13,489 bases of DNA from Faecalimonas sp. (GTDB lineage: Bacteria > Bacillota_A > Clostridia > Lachnospirales > Lachnospiraceae). This document shows, piece by piece, positions 6,787 to 13,383 of the stretch; the first letter of the stretch is position 1, and each line of letters starts with the position of its first letter. A program made the position numbers and the translations under genes. The notes beneath the pieces were generated by a model, which searched no databases, was not told where the DNA came from, and was given only the letters and a program-made list of their open reading frames with translations. Where the stretch lies: contig JAPFCT010000361.1 in NCBI GenBank assembly GCA_026169575.1, positions 1-13,489 on the forward strand, given 5' to 3'.

Positions 6787-8553
6787 CTACATTCTCTCCG
6801 GCGCTTCAAATCCAAGCAGATCGATACATGTTTCAAGTACTTTCTTTGTCACAGTCAAAAGTGCGATAAAGCTTGCCTGACGCTCTTTGTCTTCCTCTGC
6901 AAGGATCTTTGTCTCGTGATAGAAGCGGTTGAATGTATTTGCCAGATCATAAATGTAAGCACAGATTTTATGTGGAGCCAGTTCTTCCAGTGTATTTTCA
7001 ATCACACTGTTGAATTTTGACGCCTCCAGCATCAGAGCTTTCTCACTGTCGGAGCATGCCGCAAGTAATTTTGCATCGGTTCTGCTTCCTTCCATCTCTG
7101 CATATCTTGCAAGGATAGACTTGATTCTTACGATCGTGTAGAGAATGTACGGCCCTGTATTTCCTTCAAAAGAAGTAAATCTGTCTACATCAAATACATA
7201 GTCTTTGGATGCCTGGTTAGAGAGATCCCCGTATTTGATCGCAGAAAGTCCGACGATCTGCGCAGTTTTTCTCGCCTCTTCTTCAGATACAGTACGGTTA
7301 TCTGTGATCTTTTTGTACATCTCCTCGTTGATCTCGCGGATCAGGTTCTCCAGACGCATCACACCGCCGTCTCTTGTCTTAAATGGCTTTCCGTCTTTTC
7401 CATTCATCGTACCGAATCCGACAAACTGAAGGTCTGTGTTCTCATTTACGATCTTTGTTTTTCTCGCACAGCGGAACACCTGGACAAAATGAAGTTCCTG
7501 ACGTTTGTCAACAACATAAATCACTTCATCCGGCTTGTACAATTCTTCTCGTTCGATCAAAGTTGCAAGATCCGTCGTATCATAGAGCGCAGCTCCGTCT
7601 GATTTTAAGATCATGCACGGCGGGATTTCCTTTGTATCTGTCTCCTCCTTGACATCTACGACAAGCGCTCCGTTGTCGATATGTGCATACCCTTCCCGCT
7701 TCATGTATTCTACCATATCCGGGATATAGGCCTGCGCATCTGCCTCTCCCTTCCAGAGATCAAAGTCTACATTCAGATTGCCATAGTTTTTCTTCAAATC
7801 TGCAACAGAAACATTCATGATATGTTTCCACACCGCACGGTATCCACGGTGCCCGTTCTGAAGCAGGAATGTAGCCTGGAGCGCCTCTTCTTTATAATCT
7901 TCATGCTCTTTTGCATAGGCGCTTGCAGTCGGATAGATCTCCTCCAGTTCTCCGATCGTAAACGGGGCTTCCTCCGGATATTCTCCTTCAAAGCTTTCAT
8001 CAAAATATGGAAGCTCCGGTTTTCTCTTCTTCAGCTCTGTGATCACAAGTCCCATCTGGTATCCCCAGTCGCCAAGATGCACATCACCGATCACATGATG
8101 TCCGGCAAATTTCCCGATACGCTTAATGCTCTCTCCGATGATCGCTGAACGCAGATGTCCGACATGAAGCGGTTTTGCCACATTCGCTCCGCCGTAATCA
8201 ACGATGATCGTCTTTGGCTGTTCTGCAGTCTCAAATCCAAGATGTGCATCTTCGCTCATTTCATTTAAATACCCTGCAAGAAATTCTCTGTTGAGTCTGA
8301 GGTTGATAAATCCAGGCGCAACCGCTTCTGCCTCCTGGATACATGTGCTTTCCTGCAGCTTTGCCACAACATCATTTGCGATCATGATCGGAGCCTTTCG
8401 GTAAGTCTTTGCCCCTGCCATCGCTCCGTTACACTGATACTCACATAAATCCGGCCGGTTTGACAACGTCACCTTTCCCAGTCCGCGGTCATATCCTGCC
8501 TCCTCAAATGCATTTTCCAGTTCTTCCTGTATAAATTCAAAAATTTTCTTCAT
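6787..8553 (-). CDS. argS: Arginyl-tRNA synthetase
   Basis: Seen: 588 residues, a normal length for ArgRS. An N-terminal tRNA-binding (Add-1) domain spans about 1-90. The class I signature sits in ANVAKPLHVGHLRSAIIGES, with HVGH at 130-133 as the HIGH motif. GKPFKTRDGG (388-397) stands where other class I enzymes have KMSKS, a replacement normal in many ArgRS. A DALR-type anticodon-binding domain covers about 465-588. Known: it charges tRNA-Arg with arginine using ATP and needs tRNA for amino acid activation. The start is set by GGAGG eight bases before the ATG. It is the first gene of the argS - alaX - CPBP series and has a promoter about 55 bases upstream. The leader is only about 48 bases, too short for a T-box. 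A tRNA-Arg gene lies in the same window but about 4.7 kb away. Confidence 0.97.
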   Translation of the reverse strand: MKKIFEFIQEELENAFEEAGYDRGLGKVTLSNRPDLCEYQCNGAMAGAKTYRKAPIMIANDVVAKLQESTCIQEAEAVAPGFINLRLNREFLAGYLNEMSEDAHLGFETAEQPKTIIVDYGGANVAKPLHVGHLRSAIIGESIKRIGKFAGHHVIGDVHLGDWGYQMGLVITELKKRKPELPYFDESFEGEYPEEAPFTIGELEEIYPTASAYAKEHEDYKEEALQATFLLQNGHRGYRAVWKHIMNVSVADLKKNYGNLNVDFDLWKGEADAQAYIPDMVEYMKREGYAHIDNGALVVDVKEETDTKEIPPCMILKSDGAALYDTTDLATLIEREELYKPDEVIYVVDKRQELHFVQVFRCARKTKIVNENTDLQFVGFGTMNGKDGKPFKTRDGGVMRLENLIREINEEMYKKITDNRTVSEEEARKTAQIVGLSAIKYGDLSNQASKDYVFDVDRFTSFEGNTGPYILYTIVRIKSILARYAEMEGSRTDAKLLAACSDSEKALMLEASKFNSVIENTLEELAPHKICAYIYDLANTFNRFYHETKILAEEDKERQASFIALLTVTKKVLETCIDLLGFEAPERM

Positions 8554-8607
8554 AATACCTCCATCTTCATCTTCTGCTTGATCATATGCATCGATTGCTA
8601 ATACATT

Positions 8608-8636
8608 ATTTTAGCACAAGAAAGATAGGGCAACAA
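8608..8636 (-). promoter_or_regulatory. Sigma-A-like promoter of the argS operon
   Basis: On the minus strand TTGTTG (8631-8636), 17 bases, TAAAAT (8608-8613), with TGC directly before the -10 forming an extended -10. The predicted start near 8601 leaves a leader of about 48 bases before the argS ATG. Confidence 0.65.
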
Positions 8637-8710
8637 CTACCTATTTTAAAAACATTTTCAAAAAACATCGGTATCTCTGCCGTTTTTCTTCCGTATACTG
8701 ATACCATAGT

Positions 8711-8737
8711 CCTGCAGCTGTCCCACAACAGCGCAGG
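8711..8737. other. Isolated hairpin in the argS-hrb divergent intergenic region
   Basis: CCTGC (8711-8715) pairs with GCAGG (8733-8737) and GCTGT (8717-8721) with ACAGC (8728-8732), with one bulged A and a 6-base loop. On the plus strand an imperfect T stretch (ATTTTTG) follows within five bases. It lies upstream of both divergent promoters, so it terminates no visible gene. It could end a short untracked transcript or be a protein-binding site. Confidence 0.5.
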
Positions 8738-8784
8738 AACTTATTTTTGCTATCGATACAAGAACTTATTTTTTGCTGTATCGG
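8737..8784 (+). repeat. Near-perfect direct repeat upstream of the hrb promoter
   Basis: GAACTTATTTTTGCT (from 8737) recurs as GAACTTATTTTTTGCT (from 8762), both followed by TATCG within four bases, giving a 25-base period. CGATACA (8754-8760) and TGTATCG (8777-8783) also form an inverted pair. The second copy ends next to the -35 box (8785). This arrangement is typical of activator or repressor sites; no regulator is identified. Confidence 0.6.
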
Positions 8785-8813
8785 TTGTAACTTGCCATCA
8801 TTTATGTTATAAT
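8785..8813 (+). promoter_or_regulatory. Extended -10 sigma-A-like promoter of hrb
   Basis: TTGTAA (8785-8790), 17 bases, TATAAT (8808-8813), with TGT immediately before the -10. The expected start is near 8820, giving a leader of about 38 bases with AAAGGAGG before the ATG at 8858. Confidence 0.75.
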
Positions 8814-8815
8814 CT

Positions 8816-8830
8816 TAGTAACAATTACTA
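8816..8830 (+). promoter_or_regulatory. Palindromic operator candidate at the hrb transcription start
   Basis: TAGTAA-CAA-TTACTA is a perfect inverted repeat with 6-base arms centred three bases after the expected start site. A dimeric winged-helix repressor (MarR- or HxlR-like size) bound here would block initiation. No matching regulator gene lies next to it, so the binding protein is unknown. Confidence 0.5.
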
Positions 8831-8857
8831 TTATCAAGAAATAAAGGAGGATTTTCT

Positions 8858-9511
8858 ATGAACACAAATGTTTTTCGCAATTTTTCTTATGGAGTCTATG
8901 TTGTCTCTACCCTTGACGGAACCCGGCCAACCGGCTGTGTTGCCAACAGTATCATGCAGATCACATCTTCTCCTGCCACCGTTGCTGTGAGTATGAATCA
9001 CGATAACTACACCAATGCGTGCATGAAACGTGCAGGAGTATTTGCCGTATCCATCTTATCTGAACAGTCTGATCCTGCCCTGATCGGTCAGTTTGGTTTT
9101 CAGTCTGGCCGGGATGTAAATAAGTTTGACGGCATTTCCTTTGAAGAGCACGAATCGCTGCCGGTTCTTTCCGATTGCTGCGGATACCTTGTCTGCCGGA
9201 TCATCGACCAGATGGAGACTGGCACACACACAGTCTTCCTCGGCGAAGTGATCGACGGAGATGTCAAAGGAACCGCGCCTGCCATGACTTATTCCTACTA
9301 TCATAAAGTCATCAAAGGAAAGAGTCCAAAAAATGCTCCGACTTATCTTCCTGAGGAAGAAAAAGCGGCAGAAGCTCCTTCCCAAAAAGAAACATGGGTA
9401 TGTTCTGTATGCGGGTATGTCTATGATGGCGAAACTCCTTTTGAGGAACTCCCTGACACTTTTACCTGCCCGCTCTGCAAGATGCCAAAAGAAAAATTTA
9501 TAAAAAAATAG
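8858..9511 (+). CDS. hrb: Flavin reductase-rubredoxin fusion (high molecular weight rubredoxin)
   Basis: Seen: 217 residues. Residues about 1-150 form a flavin reductase-like FMN-binding domain ([42 protein letters not shown]). A linker rich in Glu, Ala and Pro spans about 160-176. Residues 179-217 are a short rubredoxin domain with iron ligands Cys182, Cys185, Cys204 and Cys207 in CSVC and CPLC. The loop between the pairs is shorter than in classical rubredoxin, as usual in Hrb-type fusions. Known: in acetogens Hrb takes electrons from NADH through FMN and passes them to the flavodiiron protein FprA, which reduces NO and oxygen. Inferred: a cytoplasmic oxygen or NO defence role here. No fprA lies in the window. 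The AAAGGAGG site before the ATG fixes the start. A regulated promoter and the nfo gene downstream fit a stress unit. Confidence 0.88.
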   Translation: MNTNVFRNFSYGVYVVSTLDGTRPTGCVANSIMQITSSPATVAVSMNHDNYTNACMKRAGVFAVSILSEQSDPALIGQFGFQSGRDVNKFDGISFEEHESLPVLSDCCGYLVCRIIDQMETGTHTVFLGEVIDGDVKGTAPAMTYSYYHKVIKGKSPKNAPTYLPEEEKAAEAPSQKETWVCSVCGYVYDGETPFEELPDTFTCPLCKMPKEKFIKK

Positions 9512-9532
9512 TCCCCGCACAAGGGGACTTTT
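9510..9532 (+). terminator. Hairpin overlapping the hrb stop codon (leaky terminator candidate)
   Basis: AGTCCCC (9510-9516) pairs with GGGGACT (9523-9529) around a 6-base loop, and the plus strand continues with TTT then A. The first arm begins inside the TAG stop (9509-9511), so a terminating ribosome would cover it. The T run is only four bases including the last stem base, so termination is probably partial. Confidence 0.65.
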
Positions 9533-9551
9533 ACAGAAATGAGGTCTATCT

Positions 9552-10454
9552 ATGAAATTAGGTTCACACGTTGGAATGAGCGGAAAAGAAATGCTTCTCG
9601 GTTCCGCAAAAGAGGCGGTCTCCTATGGCGCAGACACATTTATGTTCTACACCGGAGCTCCGCAGAATACAAGAAGAAAAGCGGTCAGCGAATTAAATAT
9701 TGACGCTGCATGGGAATATCTTTCCGGACATGGCATTGAAGAAATCGTTGTCCATGCCCCTTATATCATCAATCTGGGAAATTCCGTAAAGCCAGAAACC
9801 TTTGAGCTCGCTGTCGAATTTCTCCAGCTGGAGATTGAGCGGACTGCTGCCTGCAAGAGCCGCACATTGATCCTCCACCCCGGCGCCCACGTCGGCGCAG
9901 GTACTGAGGCAGGCATTGCACAGATCGTCAAAGGGCTCAACGAAGTACTTACCCGCGATACTCCTTGCAACATCGCGCTGGAAACAATGGCAGGAAAAGG
10001 TTCTGAGATCGGCCGGACATTTGAAGAGCTTGCACAGATTTATGATGGTGTCATCCACAACGACAAGCTTCGTGTCTGCTTTGACACCTGCCATACAAGC
10101 GACAGCGGCTATGACATCATCCACGATTTCGACGGTGTCATCGACAACTTTGACCGGCTGATCGGAAAAGACCAGATCGCTGTCTTCCATATTAATGACA
10201 GCAAAAATCCATCCGGCGCCGCCAAAGACCGCCATGCAAATATCGGCTTCGGAGAAATCGGCTTTGATGCGATCTCCTATATCGTACACCACCCTGATTT
10301 TGCCGATATCCCTAAGATCCTTGAGACACCTTATATTCCTTCTCCGACAAAAGAAAAGAAATCTTACGCGCCATATAAATATGAAATTGAAATGCTTCGC
10401 CGTCAGTCCTTTGACCCTGAACTTTGCAGCCGGATCATTCTTGCAAACGAATAG
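9552..10454 (+). CDS. nfo: Endonuclease IV (AP endonuclease)
   Basis: Seen: 300 residues, a TIM-barrel enzyme starting [11 protein letters not shown]. All nine metal ligands expected from E. coli Nfo are present: His68, His109, Glu144, Asp178, His181, His213, Asp226, His228 and Glu258, in [36 protein letters not shown] and ILETP. Known: it cleaves DNA 5' to abasic sites and removes blocked 3' ends in base excision repair using three zinc ions, and also acts on some oxidised bases. Length and motifs are normal for a functional protein. Neighbours: 40 bases after hrb with only a hairpin between and no promoter visible in the gap, so it probably depends on read-through from the hrb promoter. The ribosome binding site GAGG is modest, 8 bases before the ATG. 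Confidence 0.96.
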   Translation: MKLGSHVGMSGKEMLLGSAKEAVSYGADTFMFYTGAPQNTRRKAVSELNIDAAWEYLSGHGIEEIVVHAPYIINLGNSVKPETFELAVEFLQLEIERTAACKSRTLILHPGAHVGAGTEAGIAQIVKGLNEVLTRDTPCNIALETMAGKGSEIGRTFEELAQIYDGVIHNDKLRVCFDTCHTSDSGYDIIHDFDGVIDNFDRLIGKDQIAVFHINDSKNPSGAAKDRHANIGFGEIGFDAISYIVHHPDFADIPKILETPYIPSPTKEKKSYAPYKYEIEMLRRQSFDPELCSRIILANE

Positions 10455-10486
10455 CCTGTACAAAGAAGTAATCAGCTTCCATTCCC

Positions 10487-10515
10487 TTGACTTTTCTTCC
10501 ATTTCTCTTTACAAT
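10487..10515 (+). promoter_or_regulatory. Sigma-A-like promoter of the YtrA-type ABC operon
   Basis: TTGACT (10487-10492), 17 bases, TACAAT (10510-10515): five of six matches in each box. The expected start is near 10522, inside the palindrome at 10519-10538. The leader to the GntR gene is about 34 bases. Confidence 0.8.
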
Positions 10516-10518
10516 AAC

Positions 10519-10538
10519 TGTATTATACCAATAATACA
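10519..10538 (+). promoter_or_regulatory. Palindromic operator, probably autoregulatory for the GntR/YtrA repressor
   Basis: TGTATTA and TAATACA form a perfect 7-base inverted repeat around TACCAA, directly over the predicted transcription start and 17 bases before the repressor ATG. YtrA-subfamily regulators bind such AT-rich palindromes beside their own operons. The link to the adjacent regulator is inference. Confidence 0.7.
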
Positions 10539-10555
10539 AACGAGGTGATAAACTT

Positions 10556-10924
10556 ATGTCATGGACACTGGACAATGACCACCCAATTTACCTTCAGCTC
10601 ATGGAGCGCATCCAGAGGGATATTATCGCGGGAGTCTATCAGCCTGGAGATAAATTACCCTCTGTCCGGGATCTTGCACTGGAAGCTGCTGTCAATCCAA
10701 ACACAATGCAGAAAGCATTGTCTGAGCTGGAACGCAGCGGTCTTGTGTACTCACAGCGGACAAGCGGGAGATTTATCACAGAAGATACAGCCATGCTGAC
10801 ACAGATGAAACACGAACTGGCAAAAGAACATATTACAGAATTTTTTGAGAAAATGGAGCAGCTCGGCTTTTCACGGGCAGAGTTGCTTACTTTAGTAACA
10901 AAAGCAGCAGAGGGGGAGAACTAA
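10556..10924 (+). CDS. GntR-family transcriptional regulator, YtrA subfamily
   Basis: Seen: 122 residues. An N-terminal winged helix-turn-helix covers about 8-75, with the GntR pattern PIYLQLMERIQRDIIAG, GDKLPSVRDLA (31-41), NPNTMQKALSELERSGLV (47-64) and the wing RTSGRF. The C-terminal part, about 45 residues, is short and helical with no ligand-binding domain. That is the mark of the YtrA subfamily, where this segment dimerises. Known: such small regulators repress their own operon with ABC exporter genes, often responding to cell-envelope-active compounds. Neighbours: first gene of the operon, and its TAA is directly followed by the ATG of the ATPase. The promoter and palindrome just upstream support autoregulation. 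GAGGTGATAAACTT gives a good ribosome binding site. The inducer cannot be read from the sequence. Confidence 0.92.
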   Translation: MSWTLDNDHPIYLQLMERIQRDIIAGVYQPGDKLPSVRDLALEAAVNPNTMQKALSELERSGLVYSQRTSGRFITEDTAMLTQMKHELAKEHITEFFEKMEQLGFSRAELLTLVTKAAEGEN

Positions 10925-11623
10925 ATGGAGCCAATATTACAATGTCAGTCTCTAACAAAAGAATACAGCCATTTTCCTGCACTTTCTGATTTCTCGCTCA
11001 CACTCGAACGCGGACAGATCGTAGGACTTTTAGGTCCGAGCGGAAGTGGCAAATCTACACTGATCAAGCTGATCAACGGACTTCTGACTCCAACTTCCGG
11101 AAGTGTCCTGATCAACGGTATGAAACCCTGCACGAAGACAAAAGAAATCGTTTCATATCTTCCGGAGCGTACCTATTTAAACGACTGGATGAAAGTCCGT
11201 GAGATCATTCACTACTTCGATGACTTCTATGCAAATTTTGTCAAAGAGCGCGCACTGGAAATGCTGGAACGTCTCGGGATCAATCCGGATGCCAGACTCC
11301 GCACACTCTCCAAAGGCTCCCGCGAGAAAGTACAACTCATCCTCGTCATGAGCCGCGATGCAGAACTCTACATCTTAGACGAACCGATCGGGGGTGTCGA
11401 TCCGGCTGCCCGGCAGTATATTCTGAATACGATCCTCTCCAATTACAATGAGAACGCGACGATCCTGCTTTCCACACATCTGATCGCAGAGATTGAAAAT
11501 ATACTGGACCGTGTAATCTTCCTGCAAAACGGGCATCTGATCTTAAACCACTCAGTTGATGAGATCCGTTGCCAGAAAAAGAAATCTGTCGATACGTTAT
11601 TCCGGGAGGTGTTCCAATGTTAG
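10925..11623 (+). CDS. ABC transporter ATP-binding protein (YtrB/BcrA-like)
   Basis: Seen: 232 residues, one nucleotide-binding domain. Walker A is GPSGSGKS at 37-44. The Q-loop position reads YLPER, with Glu where many ABC proteins have Gln. The signature is LSKGS (128-132) in place of LSGGQ, Walker B LYILDEP (148-154), the D-loop GGVDP, and the H-loop His185 in LSTHL. Known: Glu at the Q-loop and LSKGxxxK signatures are common in the short exporter ATPases of the YtrB, BcrA and lantibiotic-immunity type, so these are family variants, not damage. Neighbours: the ATG follows the repressor stop with no gap, using GGGGGAGA as binding site, and the C-terminus overlaps the permease start by seven bases. 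Likely role: powering an exporter or envelope-stress pump with the next gene. Substrate unknown. Confidence 0.93.
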   Translation: MEPILQCQSLTKEYSHFPALSDFSLTLERGQIVGLLGPSGSGKSTLIKLINGLLTPTSGSVLINGMKPCTKTKEIVSYLPERTYLNDWMKVREIIHYFDDFYANFVKERALEMLERLGINPDARLRTLSKGSREKVQLILVMSRDAELYILDEPIGGVDPAARQYILNTILSNYNENATILLSTHLIAEIENILDRVIFLQNGHLILNHSVDEIRCQKKKSVDTLFREVFQC

Positions 11624-12426
11624 CTCGGTTAATGAAATATGAAATGCGCTCACAGTCACGGCTGCTGCTCCCGCTCCATGCTTTACTGCTGCTTGCAAGT
11701 ATTCTCGGACGCTTTTTTATTACCGGAAAGATTTATAATCATGTTCCGACCGTTATCTTTATCATACTGATCACACTCTATCTGTTCTCCCTGATGGGGA
11801 TCAGTACCGGCACACAGTTATTTATCTCTGTCCGGTTTTATCAGAGTCTGTTTACCGATGAAGGATATCTGGCATTTACCCTGCCTGTCACACCGGGACA
11901 GCATCTGCTCGCCCGCACACTGGTCGGCGGTTTCTGGGCAGTGATCGATACGATCGTCATCTTTGCTTCTTTCATCATTCTTGTCATGGTTCCGGAAGTT
12001 TCCGCCCACTGGCCTGAATTATCAGAAGCTCTGACGAAAGAATTTGGAATGAACTGCAATACCTTTTTTATCCTGATGTTTCTGCTCAGCTGCATCTCTG
12101 CATTTGCAAGTATCATTCTGATCTACTTCTGTATCGCAGTCGGACAGCTGTTCTCCAAACACCGGATCCTGATGGCGCTTCTTACTTACTTTGGACTGAC
12201 TATCCTTGTTTCCGTGATTGTTCTGCTGTCAAGCGTTCTCTCCGGAACACTTCCGAATACGATCGGTTTTGGATCGGAAGCTACCCGCTTCTTCACAGAA
12301 TCCTACTCACAGCCAGCGTATCTTCTTTCTATCACGAAGAATTCGCTGATCCTTGCCATCGGGCAGACAGTGATCGCCTATGTGATCACACACTATATCT
12401 TATCGAAAAAGATCAATCTGAATTAG
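11617..12426 (+). CDS. ABC-2-type transporter permease of the YtrA-regulated operon
   Basis: Seen: 269 residues starting MLARLMKYEMRSQSRLLLP, a typical opening of ABC-2 permeases. Six hydrophobic segments lie near 17-34, 45-68, 103-125, 150-177, 184-207 and 243-262. TDEGYLAFTLPVTPGQHLLAR (residues 80-100) is the cytosolic coupling-type motif common to clostridial ABC permeases of this kind. The start at 11617 is chosen because GGGAGG lies seven bases upstream and overlaps the ATPase end in ATGTTAG; the frame continues to 11569, but that would overlap the ATPase by 55 bases without a binding site. Inferred: it pairs with the ATPase, probably as a homodimer, since no second permease follows before the terminator. 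The substrate is not recognisable; antimicrobial peptide or envelope-stress export is possible. Confidence 0.88.
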   Translation: MLARLMKYEMRSQSRLLLPLHALLLLASILGRFFITGKIYNHVPTVIFIILITLYLFSLMGISTGTQLFISVRFYQSLFTDEGYLAFTLPVTPGQHLLARTLVGGFWAVIDTIVIFASFIILVMVPEVSAHWPELSEALTKEFGMNCNTFFILMFLLSCISAFASIILIYFCIAVGQLFSKHRILMALLTYFGLTILVSVIVLLSSVLSGTLPNTIGFGSEATRFFTESYSQPAYLLSITKNSLILAIGQTVIAYVITHYILSKKINLN

Positions 12427-12431
12427 CTGTC

Positions 12432-12516
12432 AGATCACTGTGCGGCAGACAAAAAAGATGTCCGTCCGGGAAGCAACATCCTTCTTCCCTGCGGGCATCT
12501 TTTTTCTCTGTGATCT
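12432..12516. terminator. Large bidirectional terminator between the ABC operon and the Arg-rich gene
   Basis: AAAAAAGATG (12451-12460) pairs with CATCTTTTTT (12496-12505). Inside, CCG/CGG and GGGAAG/CTTCCC (12468-12473 with 12484-12489) continue the stem with small internal loops. An outer pair AGATCAC/GTGATCT (12432-12438 with 12510-12516) encloses it. The A and T runs on opposite sides allow termination in both directions, for the permease on the plus strand and the gene ending at 12527 on the minus strand. Confidence 0.85.
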
Positions 12517-12526
12517 TTCCATTTTG

Positions 12527-13258
12527 TTACTCGCCGCAGGTTTCCTGCCACTTTAAAGCTTTCTCCAGCTTTTTCTTATCTCTGCTTGCATAGGCATACT
12601 GATTTTCCACCTGGCTTAAGAGTTCTTTTACCTCTTTTTCTTCTGCAAGCTCTCTGATCTCTCTCTCAACTTCCGGTGCATAAGGCTTGTCCACAAGATA
12701 AAACGCTCCGTCTTCCTCCTTGACATACATCGTCTCCAGACCTGGCAAAAGCAGATCCGCACCACAAAGCTTCATATGATAACTGACAAACGCAATGTAC
12801 GCATCCGGCTCTTCTGCCTTCTTCGTATAGATATCAATTCCCTGATACCATTCTGCCAGATTCTGTCCTGCTTTTATCTTCTCAAAAGATTCTTCGCTAA
12901 ATGTGTCATAGAGTTCCCGGATTCCGTTAAGATCCCCCGAAGACAACTTTGTATAATAATCTACGACAAGATAATTCAATGGCTGATATTTATTTTTCTC
13001 TAATGGGTTTTTCTCTAATAGATCATTCTCAGATGTCTGAACTGACTTTGATTTCTCTGATGTGATATGCTGTGATTTCTCATTGGTAAAAAGAATACTG
13101 ACGATGATCAGGATAAAACTCATGCGAAACAGAGCCTGTCTTCTCCGATATCTCACACTCTGATACCGTTTCCGATATCTTCTCTTTCTACACACTGCTC
13201 TCAAGTAACGCCTGATATACCTCCTGAAAGAACCCGTCCGCCGTCTCGCCTGCTTCAT
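12527..13258 (-). CDS. Unrecognised membrane-anchored protein with Arg-rich N-terminal tail
   Basis: I do not recognise this protein. Seen: 243 residues. Residues 1-45 contain 18 Arg and 3 Lys plus several Tyr, with almost no acidic residues. A hydrophobic segment at about 46-57 (MSFILIIVSILF) is followed by a polar Lys/Ser/Glu stretch (58-92) and a folded-looking domain at about 95-195 (LNYLVVDYYTKLSSGDLNGIRELY). The C-terminus, about 197-240, is a charged helix. The positive-inside rule predicts a cytoplasmic tail and an external domain. The beginning of that domain resembles NTF2-like/SnoaL folds, a weak impression. The ATG at 13256-13258 has an ideal AGGAGG, so the basic tail is translated. 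It starts 20 bases after a tRNA-Arg gene on the same strand with no promoter or terminator between. Six of its 22 Arg codons are CGG, five within the first 45 codons. The tail could bind RNA, DNA or acidic lipid; nothing decides this. Confidence 0.75.
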   Translation of the reverse strand: MKQARRRTGSFRRYIRRYLRAVCRKRRYRKRYQSVRYRRRQALFRMSFILIIVSILFTNEKSQHITSEKSKSVQTSENDLLEKNPLEKNKYQPLNYLVVDYYTKLSSGDLNGIRELYDTFSEESFEKIKAGQNLAEWYQGIDIYTKKAEEPDAYIAFVSYHMKLCGADLLLPGLETMYVKEEDGAFYLVDKPYAPEVEREIRELAEEKEVKELLSQVENQYAYASRDKKKLEKALKWQETCGE

Positions 13259-13278
13259 GATTACCTCCTATTGGTATA

Positions 13279-13350
13279 CACACCTAGGCGGATTCGAACC
13301 GCCGCACCCGCCTCCGGAGGGCGGTGCTCTATCCCCTGAGCTATAGGTGT
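13279..13350 (-). tRNA. tRNA-Arg(CCG)
   Basis: A complete 72-base cloverleaf on the minus strand: acceptor stem ACACCTA/TAGGTGT, D arm GCTC/GAGC, anticodon stem CCGCC/GGCGG with loop CTCCGGA, four-base variable loop, T arm GGCGG-TTCGAAT-CCGCC, discriminator G. The anticodon CCG reads the arginine codon CGG. No CCA is encoded: the acceptor is followed by TATACC. The tRNA must get CCA from nucleotidyltransferase after 3' processing. The next gene begins 20 bases downstream on the same strand. Confidence 0.97.
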
Positions 13351-13383
13351 ATATGGCACAGTTACTTCATAAACTGCTTTCTT

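Noticed and set aside
8554..8607. T-box riboswitch in the argS leader
   Set aside because: The leader from the predicted start is only about 48 bases, far shorter than a T-box, and no specifier or antiterminator structure is visible.
8586..8861. A 91-codon plus-strand ORF across the argS-hrb gap
   Set aside because: No ribosome binding site; it runs through the promoter, repeats and hairpin, and its composition is not protein-like.
9693..10502. A 269-codon minus-strand ORF
   Set aside because: It lies opposite nfo, whose motifs are complete, and has no recognisable domain.
11569..11616. Upstream start for the ABC permease (285 residues)
   Set aside because: It overlaps the ATPase by 55 bases and lacks a binding site; the ATG at 11617 has GGGAGG and a normal permease N-terminus.
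13279..13350. The tRNA gene as an integration (att) site of a mobile element
   Set aside because: No integrase, no second copy of the tRNA 3' end in the window and no mobile genes nearby.
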